A DNA stretch of 64,000 bases from CF-46 sp963760735 (GTDB taxonomy: Bacteria > Chloroflexota > Limnocylindria > Limnocylindrales > CSP1-4), in contig CAVXEB010000004.1 of the NCBI GenBank assembly GCA_963760735.1, positions 1,860,001 through 1,924,000 of the forward strand. The letters are read 5' to 3'. A program made the translations under genes and the position numbers. The notes under the pieces were generated by a model that did not search any database, had not been told where the DNA came from, and saw only the letters and a program-made list of their open reading frames with translations. This document shows positions 49,571-56,686 of this stretch, one piece after another (positions within the stretch are counted from its first letter, which is position 1; the number at the start of each line of letters is the position of its first letter).

Positions 49571-49735
49571 CGTTTCTGTCATCCGGCCGCCCGCCGGTCC
49601 CTCGTCAACCGATTCGGCGATGGCTTGCGATCTCCACGCTCGGATCGATCCCGAATCCCTCTCAGCCGGCCGCCAGGAGGTCGGATGACGAGATCGGGCT
49701 GACGAACGCCCTCCCGGCGGTCGTTTGACAGAAAC
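49571..49735. repeat. 165-bp segment bounded by GTTTCTGTCA / TGACAGAAAC
   Basis: GTTTCTGTCA (49571-49580) and its exact inverse TGACAGAAAC (49726-49735) flank 145 bases. The outer flanks are also roughly complementary. It could be a small non-autonomous element or paired protein sites; no target duplication is visible. Confidence 0.4.
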
Positions 49736-49893
49736 CGGTGCGGGGTGGGCGACGTGGGTCGGCGACGCGGTCCGTCGGGGGTCAACCGGCGCTCGGCGAC
49801 GCGGTCTGGCGAGGGTCCATCGGCGAGGGTCAGCGGCGTCCGTCACGGGTGGCGCGGCAGCCGAGATTCTTGCGCGGAATCCGGTTCTCCCTC

Positions 49894-49922
49894 TTGGATG
49901 TCGGAGTTCTTCGTGCGATACT
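49894..49922 (+). promoter_or_regulatory. Promoter of the Cys-rich protein-prfB operon
   Basis: TTGGAT (49894-49899), 17 bases, GATACT (49917-49922). Predicted start near 49929, giving an ~86-base leader before the small ORF at 50015. Confidence 0.65.
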
Positions 49923-50014
49923 GCGGCCAATTCGCGGGCTCGGGCTGGAGGGATCCCCGGGCCGTGTCGCGCGCCGTGCCCCCAAACCTGCCCCAGCACA
50001 GAGTGAGGGTTGAG

Positions 50015-50239
50015 TTGAAGCAGGCCGAGGAAGCGTCGTTCGTCGATCTGATCGCCTGCGAGCGTGACTGCCGATCGTGCAGCTACGCGGCGGCGCTCGA
50101 CTGTGATGGCAACTGCGGCGTCTGTCCCCACAACTCCTACTGCCCCTGCGTGAACCCCGTCGTCGCCCGGAGCAAGTCTGCCCTGCGCCTGATCGAGCTC
50201 CGTCCGATCCTGCTGCAGGACATCCAGACGCGGAACTGA
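50015..50239 (+). CDS. Small 8-cysteine protein with two CX3CX2C motifs
   Basis: A 74-residue protein not recognised. Between residues ~15 and 47 it has CERDCRSC, then CDGNCGVC, then CPC: two CX3CX2C motifs and a CXC, the kind of spacing that binds an Fe-S cluster or zinc. The rest is helical and ends in RLIELRPILLQDIQTRN. Start TTG 50015 is chosen for GAGGG five bases upstream; an in-frame GTG at 50003 is possible. Its TGA abuts the prfB GTG directly, so it is translated with RF2. No membrane segment. Confidence 0.65.
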   Translation: MKQAEEASFVDLIACERDCRSCSYAAALDCDGNCGVCPHNSYCPCVNPVVARSKSALRLIELRPILLQDIQTRN

Positions 50240-51410
50240 GTGGACGCCTCCACCGTTCGCGACCTGGCGGATCGGATCCGGTCGACCTCGGGGCGTCTTT
50301 GACCTCGGGACCAAGGAGCGGCGCATCGCCCAGCTGGAGGCGCTGACCAGCGAACCCGGATTCTGGGACGATCAGCGGGCCGCCCAGAAGGTGCTCCGCG
50401 AGGCGGACGGCCTCCGAACCGAGACCGAGCTGTGGCGCGGCTTCGAATCCCGCGTCGACGACCTCCTCGCGACCCTCGAGCTCGTGGAGGAGTCCGGCGA
50501 CCCCGAGCTCACCACCGAGCTCGACACGACGGCCGCGACGCTCGAACGCGACTTCGAGCGCGAGCGGACCGCGCTCCTGTTCTCCGGCGAGTACGACCAG
50601 GGCGGGGCGATCCTGTCGATCAGCGCGGGCGCCGGCGGCACCGAGGCGACCGACTGGGCCGAGATGCTCCTCCGGATGTACCTCCGCTGGGCCGAGCGCC
50701 ATCGGTTCAAGACCGAGATCGTGGACCAGCAGGACGGCGAGCAGGCCGGCATCAAGAGCGCCACCGTCGAGGTCGACGGCCGGTCCGCGTACGGCTGGCT
50801 CCGTGCCGAGCGCGGCGTCCACCGCCTCGTCCGGATCAGCCCGTTCGACGCCCAGAAGCGGCGCCAGACGACCTTCGCCCTCGTCGAGGTCCTGCCCGAG
50901 GCCGACGACGACATCGAGATCGAGCTGAACTGGGACGAGATCCGGGTCGACACGTTCCGGTCCCAGGGCGCCGGCGGCCAGCACGTGAACAAGACCGACT
51001 CGGCCGTCCGGCTCACCCATCTCCCGACGGGGATCGTCGCGCAGAGCCAGAACGAGCGGAGCCAGACCCAGAACAAGGAGATGGCGATCCGGGTCCTGAA
51101 GTCCCGCCTCCTCGAGCGAGCCCTCGAGGAGCAGGAGGCCGAGGTCCGCAAGCTGAAGGGCGAGCACGTCGAGGCGGGCTGGGGCAACCAGATCCGGAGC
51201 TACGTCCTCCATCCCTACCAGATGGTCAAGGACCTCCGGACGACCCACGAGACCGGCAACACCCAGGCGGTCCTCGACGGCGACCTCGACGACTTCATGC
51301 GGGCCGAGCTCGAGCGGCTCGCGACCGGCGGGGCATCGGCGCGAGGCGACGCCGGTGACGCAGGTGATGACGGCGGCGGCGAGGACGATCGGGCCGAAGG
51401 CACGGGGTGA
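50240..51410 (+). CDS. prfB: Peptide chain release factor 2 with programmed +1 frameshift
   Basis: RF2 recognises UGA and UAA. GTG 50240 opens a 20-codon frame that hits TGA at 50300-50302 within CTT TGA C, preceded by the SD-like CGGGGCG: the classic autoregulatory RF2 frameshift site. Skipping T50300 continues as DLGTKERRIAQLEAL and on to 51410 (about 389 residues). The recognition tripeptide SPF (RISPFDAQKRR) and GGQ (SQGAGGQHVNKTDSAVR) are present. The C-terminal ~30 residues are Gly/Asp-rich. Low RF2 favours the shift, so RF2 controls its own synthesis. Confidence 0.96.
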
Positions 51411-52381
51411 CCGCGGCGAGGGGGACCAGATCCGGCGGCGACCCGGCCGCGACCGAGCACGCCTTCCGCCCCGCGGCGGCGGACGAGCTGGCGACCTGCG
51501 CGGGCATCTGGCGCGACGCGTTGAACGACTACCTCGGCCGGCTCGGGCAGCCCGAGATCCCCGATGATCTCGCGCCGATCCTCCGGCTGTACGCCCACCT
51601 CCACGCGACCGATCCGGACGGGTTCGTCGTGGCAGAGCGGGCCGGGCGGATCGAGGCGTTCGCGGTCGCCCTCCGGCGGGGCGAGCTGTGGTTCCTCTCG
51701 ATGCTGTTCGTGCGGCCCGACGCCCAGGCCCGCGGCCTCGGCCGGGCGCTCCTCGCTGCCGTCGCTCCGGAACCGGGCTGGACGGGTGTCCGCGCGACCG
51801 CGACGGACAGCGCCCAGCCGATCTCGAACGGGCTGTACGGCTCGCTCGGGATGGTCCCGCGCGTCCCGCTCCTCCGGCTCGTTGGCCTGCCGGACCGCCC
51901 GGACGCGCTTGAGCCCCTGCCGGCAGGGGTCGAGGCGGTCCGCTTCACGGAGGTCGACGATGGTGTGGACGGCCTCGGGCGATCCGCCCTCGATGCCGAG
52001 CTTGTGACCCTCGATCGGCACGCCGCCGGCTTCGACCGGTCGGTCGACCGTCCGTTGCTGGCGCTGGAGGACCGGACGGGGTTCCTCTATCGCGATCGCG
52101 AGGGCCACGTCGTCGCCTACGGCTACGCCGCGGAGTCCGGCCGGGTCGGCCCGGTCGCCGTCCGGGACGAGGCCCTGCTCGGGCCCGTCGTCGGCCACCT
52201 CGTCCGGGCCGTCCGGCCGCGGGGTGCCTTCGGGGTGTGGGTGCCGGGTGCCGCGAGCGGGGCGGTCGTCCCGCTCCTGCAGGCAGGCTTCCGGATCGAC
52301 GGATTCCCGGTCCTGCTGTGCTGGGATCGCCCCTTCGCCGACTTCGCCCGCTACCTGCCGATGTCACCGGGCCTGCTGTAG
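51407..52381 (+). CDS. GNAT-family N-acetyltransferase
   Basis: A 324-residue protein. The N-terminal half is a GNAT domain: AFAVALRRGELWFLSMLFVR, then the acetyl-CoA loop PDAQARGLGRALL near residue 112. The C-terminal half (RTGFLYRDREGHVVAYGYAA, then VWVPGAASGAVVPLLQAGFR) looks like a second, degenerate GNAT fold. The acceptor is unknown. GTGA overlap with prfB places it in the prfB transcript. Confidence 0.78.
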   Translation: MTAARGTRSGGDPAATEHAFRPAAADELATCAGIWRDALNDYLGRLGQPEIPDDLAPILRLYAHLHATDPDGFVVAERAGRIEAFAVALRRGELWFLSMLFVRPDAQARGLGRALLAAVAPEPGWTGVRATATDSAQPISNGLYGSLGMVPRVPLLRLVGLPDRPDALEPLPAGVEAVRFTEVDDGVDGLGRSALDAELVTLDRHAAGFDRSVDRPLLALEDRTGFLYRDREGHVVAYGYAAESGRVGPVAVRDEALLGPVVGHLVRAVRPRGAFGVWVPGAASGAVVPLLQAGFRIDGFPVLLCWDRPFADFARYLPMSPGLL

Positions 52382-52432
52382 ACGACCGATCGCCCGACGA
52401 TCCGGTGGTGTGGTCCCGGTACCTTGGGGTGG

Positions 52433-52462
52433 TTGGCGGGCGGAAAGGGGCGGTGATAGCCT
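52433..52462 (+). promoter_or_regulatory. Promoter of the ftsEX operon
   Basis: TTGGCG (52433-52438), 18 bases, TAGCCT (52457-52462). The predicted start falls at or just before the ATG at 52472 that opens a short upstream ORF. Confidence 0.5.
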
Positions 52463-52471
52463 CTGGGCCAG

Positions 52472-52564
52472 ATGAGGCTCCTCCAGTCGTGCCCGCGGGA
52501 CGGAGCACCGGTGACCGAATCCGTCGCCGTCGGCCGAGCCACCCGTCCCTGGAGCCCTTCGTGA
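52472..52564 (+). CDS. Putative leaderless 30-aa ORF coupled to ftsE
   Basis: ATG 52472 lies 9 bases after the TAGCCT box and opens 30 codons (MRLLQSCPRDGAPVTESV and onward, ending WSPS). Its TGA overlaps the ftsE GTG (GTGA, 52561-52564). This is the arrangement of translationally coupled leaderless upstream ORFs. The product is not recognised and may matter only as an initiation device. Confidence 0.35.
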   Translation: MRLLQSCPRDGAPVTESVAVGRATRPWSPS

Positions 52565-53343
52565 CCCTCGCCTCGACCAAGACCGCGTCGCCGACCCGAT
52601 CGGTCCGCGAGCGCCTGCTCGGGCGCGGCCGGGACCACGCGGCGGCCGATCGTGCGGTCCTCGTCCTCCAGGAGGTCACGAAGACCTACCCGAACGGCAA
52701 GACCGCGCTCCGCGACGTCGACCTCGTGATCCCCGAGGGCGACTTCGTGTTCCTCGTGGGGCCGTCCGGCGCGGGCAAGTCGACCCTGATCAAGCTCCTG
52801 ATCCGCGACGAGATCGCGACCCAGGGCGCGGTGGTCCTCGACGGGCAGGACCTGGCCCGGCTGTCGAGGCGGCACGTGCCGAAGGTGCGCCGCAAGATCG
52901 GGATCGTCTTCCAGGACTTCAAGCTCCTGCCGACGAAGAGCGTCTGGGAGAACGTCGCGTTCGCGCTCGAGGTCACGGGCACCCCGCGACGCCGCGTCCG
53001 ACCGGCGGTCGACCGGGTTCTCGCCCTCGTCGGGCTGACGGCCCAGCGCGATCAGCTGCCGGGCACCCTGTCGGGCGGTGAGCAGCAGCGGACGGCGATC
53101 GCCCGCGCCCTCGTCCACGACCCCCGTCTGATCATCGCCGACGAGCCCACCGGCAACCTCGACCCCCTGATCAGCTGGGAGATCATCCAGCTGCTCCTCC
53201 GGATCAACGAGCTCGGCGTGACCGTCCTGATGGCCACCCACGACGCCGACGTGGTGACCTCGCTCCGGAAGCGCGTCGTCGCCCTCGAGGAGGGCCGGAT
53301 CATCCGCGACGAGGTCGGTGGCACCTACCACCGGGCCGACTGA
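52561..53343 (+). CDS. ftsE: Cell-division ABC ATPase FtsE
   Basis: A 260-residue ATPase that with FtsX transmits division signals to peptidoglycan hydrolases. Walker A GPSGAGKST near residue 69, Q-loop FQDFKLLP near 119, signature LSGGEQQR near 170, Walker B LIIADEPTGNLDP near 190, H-loop MATHD near 223. GTG 52561, with GGAG six bases upstream, is preferred; an N-terminal ~30-residue Ser/Arg segment precedes the conserved LVLQEVTKTYPNG. ftsX follows after 3 bases. Confidence 0.95.
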   Translation: MTLASTKTASPTRSVRERLLGRGRDHAAADRAVLVLQEVTKTYPNGKTALRDVDLVIPEGDFVFLVGPSGAGKSTLIKLLIRDEIATQGAVVLDGQDLARLSRRHVPKVRRKIGIVFQDFKLLPTKSVWENVAFALEVTGTPRRRVRPAVDRVLALVGLTAQRDQLPGTLSGGEQQRTAIARALVHDPRLIIADEPTGNLDPLISWEIIQLLLRINELGVTVLMATHDADVVTSLRKRVVALEEGRIIRDEVGGTYHRAD

Positions 53344-53346
53344 CCG

Positions 53347-54231
53347 ATGATCGGGTTCGTCGTCTTCAGCCTGAAACGGGCCTGGCAGGGGTTCTGGCGG
53401 AACGCGCTGATGAGCCTCGCGGCCACCGCCACGATGGTCCTGATGCTCGTCCTGCTGGCCGGCTTCTGGATCATCCAGACCGGGCTGCTGTCGGCCCTCG
53501 ACTTCACCGAGCAGAAGGTCGAGGTGACCGCGAACGTCAAGGTCGACGCGACCCCCGACGACGTCGCCAACCTCCGGACCCGGATCGAGGCGATGCCCGA
53601 GGTCACGACGGTGACGTTCGTGACGGCCGACGAGGCGCTCGCCCGGTTCCAGCAGTCGATGAAGGAGCAGGGCCGCGAGGACCTGACGAAGTACGTCGAC
53701 TCGAACCCGTTCACGCCGGCCTTCGAGGTGAAGCTCGTCGATCCCGGCAAGGCATCGGTCGTCGCCGACGCCCTCCGCAAGGATTCGGCCGTCCGGAACG
53801 TGCTCGACACGAAGGAGACGGCGCAGAACGTCAAGACCGTCACGGACATCCTCCGGACGGCCGGCTCGGTGATCCTCGTCGTCATCGGCGTGATCGTCCT
53901 GTTCATCATCGTGAACACGATCCGGCTCGCCGTCGTCGCGCGGTCGGAGGAGATCGAGATCATGCGGCTCGTCGGTGCATCCGACGCGTTCATCCGCTGG
54001 CCGTTCGTGTTCGAGGGGGCGATGGTCGGGCTGCTCGGGGCCGCCATCACGCTCGGCGGGCTCTACCTGCTGGCCGATCCGATCGGCGGGTTCATGATCG
54101 ACTTCTTCCGCGTGCTGCCGCTGAGCTTCGGGTCGCTGACCCGGGACCTCGTCGTGATCGTGACGGGCGCGGGCCTCGGGCTGGGCGTCCTCGGCTCGTG
54201 GGTCTCCGTCCGCACGTACCTGATCCGATAG
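53347..54231 (+). CDS. ftsX: Cell-division membrane protein FtsX
   Basis: A 294-residue permease-like partner of FtsE. One N-terminal helix (residues ~22-48), an extracytoplasmic domain (~50-170) that contacts hydrolases, then three helices (~173-290). SVILVVIGVIVLFIIVNTIR and the coupling-helix region RSEEIEIMRLVGASDAFIRW are typical. No murein hydrolase gene follows; the next gene is the S41 protease. Confidence 0.94.
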   Translation: MIGFVVFSLKRAWQGFWRNALMSLAATATMVLMLVLLAGFWIIQTGLLSALDFTEQKVEVTANVKVDATPDDVANLRTRIEAMPEVTTVTFVTADEALARFQQSMKEQGREDLTKYVDSNPFTPAFEVKLVDPGKASVVADALRKDSAVRNVLDTKETAQNVKTVTDILRTAGSVILVVIGVIVLFIIVNTIRLAVVARSEEIEIMRLVGASDAFIRWPFVFEGAMVGLLGAAITLGGLYLLADPIGGFMIDFFRVLPLSFGSLTRDLVVIVTGAGLGLGVLGSWVSVRTYLIR

Positions 54232-54352
54232 GCCGGCCACGGAGCCCGTCACCGCACGCGAAGCGACGGCGTCACTTCCGTGAAGTTCCGTTCATGCTCG
54301 ATCCACGGGCCATCGGCTCCACGTAGGATCGATCGAGGCCGGTGTACCGTAG

Positions 54353-55801
54353 GTGCCCGCCCGCAAGCCTCAGCAGCGGAGAACCACGTCCTCGATGCTC
54401 CCGTCCGATCCCGCGACATCCGGATCCGCGTCCCCGATCGATCCGTCGTCTCCCACCGCTGAGGCATCCCAGCCGCCGGGCTCGAGCGCCGCGACGCCCG
54501 CCCTGGACGTGCCTCCGGTCGCGGTTCAGCCGAGCCGATCCGGTTCGCGCGCGCCGGTCCTCGCCATGGCCATGGTCGTCATCTCGATCCTCGCCGGCGG
54601 CGCCCTCTTCGTGTCCGGCTTCCTCGTGGGCCAGCGCGCCGCCGACCAGCCCGGAACGCCCGTCGCCGCCGCGGACGGCTTCCAGCCGTTCTGGGACAGC
54701 TACAACACGATCATCAAGCGCTTCGCTCTCGGCGGCGAGGATCAGAAGAGCCTCGTCAACGGCGCGATCAAGGGGATGGTCGACTCGCTCGGCGACCCGT
54801 ATTCCGCCTACCTCACCCCCGATCAGTATCGCGAGGGCCTCCAGGACCTGTCCGGCCAGTTCGAGGGGATCGGCGCCGAGATCGGTGCCAGGAACGCGAA
54901 GGGCGACACGTCCGACTGCACGACCCTCGGGGTCGACTGCATCCTGACCGTCATCAGCCCGATCGAGGGCTCGCCGGCCGAGAAGGCCGGAGTCAAGCCC
55001 GGCGACCAGATCGTCGCGGTCGATGGCGCGAAGCTCGACGGCCTGACCGTCGACGCGGCTCGCGACAAGGTCCGCGGCAAGAAGGGCACCGAGGTCGTCC
55101 TGTCGATCGTCCGGAAGGGCGCGGCCCCGCTCGACATCACGGTCGTCCGCGACGTGATCATCAGCAAGGAAGTCATCACGAAGACGCTGGCGAACGGTAC
55201 GGTCGGCTACATCGCGGTGACCGGGTTCTCGGACAACGCCGCGACCAAGTTCCACGACGCGCTCCAGGCCGACCTCAAGGCCGGCCAGAAGAAGATCGTC
55301 CTCGACCTCCGCGGCAACCCCGGTGGGTACGTCAACGCCGCGCGCCAGATGGCGAGCGAGTTCATCGGCAGCGGCCCGATCTTCTGGGAGCAGGACGCGG
55401 ACGGGGCCCAGACCGAGACGACCGCCACCGGGCAGGGCATCGCCACCGGCGACGACGTCCAGGTCGTCGTCCTCGTCGACAAGGGCAGTGCCTCGGCCAG
55501 CGAGATCGTCGCGGGCGCCCTCCAGGACCGCAAGCGTGCGACCGTCGTCGGCGAGACGTCGTTCGGCAAGGGCACCGTCCAGCAGTGGATCCAGCTCCAG
55601 GACGGGTCGGCCCTCAAGCTGACGATCGCCAAGTGGCTGACCCCGGACAAGCACTGGATCCATCACGTCGGGATCGTCCCGGACGTGCCGGTTGCCACCC
55701 CGGCCGACGCGACGCCGGACAAGGACCCGGTCCTCGACAAGGCCGTCCAGGTCCTGACCAAGGACGCGGCCTCGCTGCCAGCCCTGCGGCCCGCCGCCTG
55801 A
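54353..55801 (+). CDS. ctpA: C-terminal processing peptidase CtpA (S41)
   Basis: A 482-residue membrane-anchored protease that cleaves envelope proteins near their C-termini. A Ser/Pro-rich N-terminus, a membrane helix at ~68-92 (VLAMAMVVISILAGGALFVS), a PDZ domain (~180-265, AEKAGVKPGDQIVAVDG) and the S41 catalytic core. The nucleophile lies in DKGSASASEIVAGALQDR and the general-base Lys in TSFGKGTVQQWI. The start may be GTG 54353 or ATG 54395. It follows ftsEX as in actinobacteria. Confidence 0.92.
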   Translation: MPARKPQQRRTTSSMLPSDPATSGSASPIDPSSPTAEASQPPGSSAATPALDVPPVAVQPSRSGSRAPVLAMAMVVISILAGGALFVSGFLVGQRAADQPGTPVAAADGFQPFWDSYNTIIKRFALGGEDQKSLVNGAIKGMVDSLGDPYSAYLTPDQYREGLQDLSGQFEGIGAEIGARNAKGDTSDCTTLGVDCILTVISPIEGSPAEKAGVKPGDQIVAVDGAKLDGLTVDAARDKVRGKKGTEVVLSIVRKGAAPLDITVVRDVIISKEVITKTLANGTVGYIAVTGFSDNAATKFHDALQADLKAGQKKIVLDLRGNPGGYVNAARQMASEFIGSGPIFWEQDADGAQTETTATGQGIATGDDVQVVVLVDKGSASASEIVAGALQDRKRATVVGETSFGKGTVQQWIQLQDGSALKLTIAKWLTPDKHWIHHVGIVPDVPVATPADATPDKDPVLDKAVQVLTKDAASLPALRPAA

Positions 55802-55838
55802 GATCGAGGCGAGGGCGCACCGTCAGCGTCGACCTCTC

Positions 55839-55867
55839 TTGCACCCCGCCCGACCATCCTGTACGGT
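55839..55867 (+). promoter_or_regulatory. Promoter of the mini-gene
   Basis: TTGCAC (55839-55844), exactly 17 bases, TACGGT (55862-55867). Predicted start near 55874, just before the Shine-Dalgarno at 55879. Confidence 0.65.
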
Positions 55868-55895
55868 GATCGGGAACGAAAGGAGGTGATGTGCA

Positions 55896-55946
55896 GTGAT
55901 CGACAGTACGAGTAGCTGCACCACCTCGCAGGAGATGGCCGTCTAG
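55896..55946 (+). CDS. 16-aa mini-ORF with hairpin-sequestered ribosome site
   Basis: GTG 55896 encodes MIDSTSSCTTSQEMAV, stop TAG 55944-55946. Upstream, AAAGGAGGTGAT (55879-55890) is complementary to the last 12 bases of the usual 16S 3' end, an exceptional match. The same bases pair with the ORF: GAGGTG (55883-55888) with CACCTC (55922-55927) and GTGCAG (55891-55896) with CTGCAC (55916-55921), 12 bp with one 2-base bulge. The ribosome site and first base of the start codon are thus buried. With promoter and terminator this is a self-contained ~130-base RNA. The peptide family is not recognised; the product could be the RNA itself. Confidence 0.6.
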   Translation: MIDSTSSCTTSQEMAV

Positions 55947-55974
55947 TCGGACACCCTGTGGGTGGACAGCTTGG

Positions 55975-56003
55975 AACGCCGGTCCTTCGGGACCGGCGTT
56001 TCT
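55975..56003 (+). terminator. Intrinsic terminator after the mini-ORF
   Basis: An 11-bp perfect stem (AACGCCGGTCC, 55975-55985) with a stable TTCG loop and its complement to 56000, followed by TCTG. It sits 28 bases after the mini-ORF stop. Confidence 0.8.
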
Positions 56004-56012
56004 GCGATCAGC

Positions 56013-56139
56013 GGCTGTCGCGCCTGGCGCCCCATGGCTGCGTTGCCGGCTGCGGTCCTCGCTCACGCACCCTCAGGTGCGCTCGCTCCGGTCCTCCCCG
56101 GCGCCTTGCCCTGGAACGTCATCCGCGACGAACGCAGTC
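56013..56139 (-). repeat. Single copy of the 104-bp inverted-ended repeat
   Basis: The same element as the array at 181-643, in opposite orientation. The core is 56036-56139 (104 bp) with ends GGCTGCGTT and AACGCAGTC. The CGCGACAGCC flank is present as its complement at 56013-56022. It lies between the mini-gene terminator and smpB, in the smpB 5' region. Confidence 0.85.
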
Positions 56140-56188
56140 GGGCGGACCGACGCAGAATGCCCAAACGCATACGAAGGATCTGCCAGCC

Positions 56189-56656
56189 GTGGTCGATGAG
56201 AAGACGATCGCCGTCAACCGACGGGCCAGACACGAGTTCTCGATCGACGAGACGTTCGAGGCGGGGATCGTCCTGACCGGGACCGAGATCAAGTCGATCC
56301 GGAACGGCAAGGTGAACCTCGCCGACGCCTACGCGCGGATCGAGCGCGACGAGGCGTGGCTGATCGGCGCTCACATCGCCCCGTTCGAGCAGGCCAACCG
56401 CTACAACCACGAGCCGAAGCGGATGCGGAAGCTTCTGCTCCATCGCTCGGAGATCGACGAGCTCCTGGGCCGGACGAAGGCGAAGGGCCAGACGATCGTC
56501 CCGCTGCGGCTCTACCTGAATCCGAAGGGCCGGGCGAAGCTGGAGCTGGGCCTCGCCCGCGGCAAGCAGCTCCACGACCGGCGCCGCGATATCGCGGATC
56601 GGGATGCGCGCCGGGACATCGCCCGCGAGCTGGCCGACGCGCAACGCGGGCGGTAA
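56189..56656 (+). CDS. smpB: tmRNA-binding protein SmpB
   Basis: A 155-residue partner of tmRNA in ribosome rescue. AVNRRARHEFSIDETFEAG, then LTGTEIKSIRNGKVNLADAY, HIAPFEQANRYNHEPKRMRK and the C-terminal KQLHDRRRDIADRDARRDI tail that enters the mRNA channel are all present. GTG 56189 is chosen; AAGGA lies 10 bases upstream and the longer frame translates repeat DNA. tmRNA itself is at 63411. Confidence 0.95.
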   Translation: MVDEKTIAVNRRARHEFSIDETFEAGIVLTGTEIKSIRNGKVNLADAYARIERDEAWLIGAHIAPFEQANRYNHEPKRMRKLLLHRSEIDELLGRTKAKGQTIVPLRLYLNPKGRAKLELGLARGKQLHDRRRDIADRDARRDIARELADAQRGR

Positions 56657-56673
56657 CCGCTCGCGGCCGCGAT

Positions 56674-56679
56674 TAGGCT
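56674..56679 (+). promoter_or_regulatory. Leaderless-type -10 box of the proline racemase family gene
   Basis: TAGGCT, 7 bases before the GTG at 56687, with no Shine-Dalgarno. Confidence 0.5.
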
Positions 56680-56686
56680 GCTTCAC

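Larger units (their letters stand above)
49556..50014. other. 459-bp intergenic region with repeats, no protein gene
   Basis: Contains a pair of 10-bp inverted repeats (49571 and 49726), then two copies of TCGGCGACGCGGTC 34 bases apart (49759-49772 and 49793-49806), then the promoter at 49894-49922. Frames across it are Gly/Arg-rich with no family resemblance. Confidence 0.55.
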
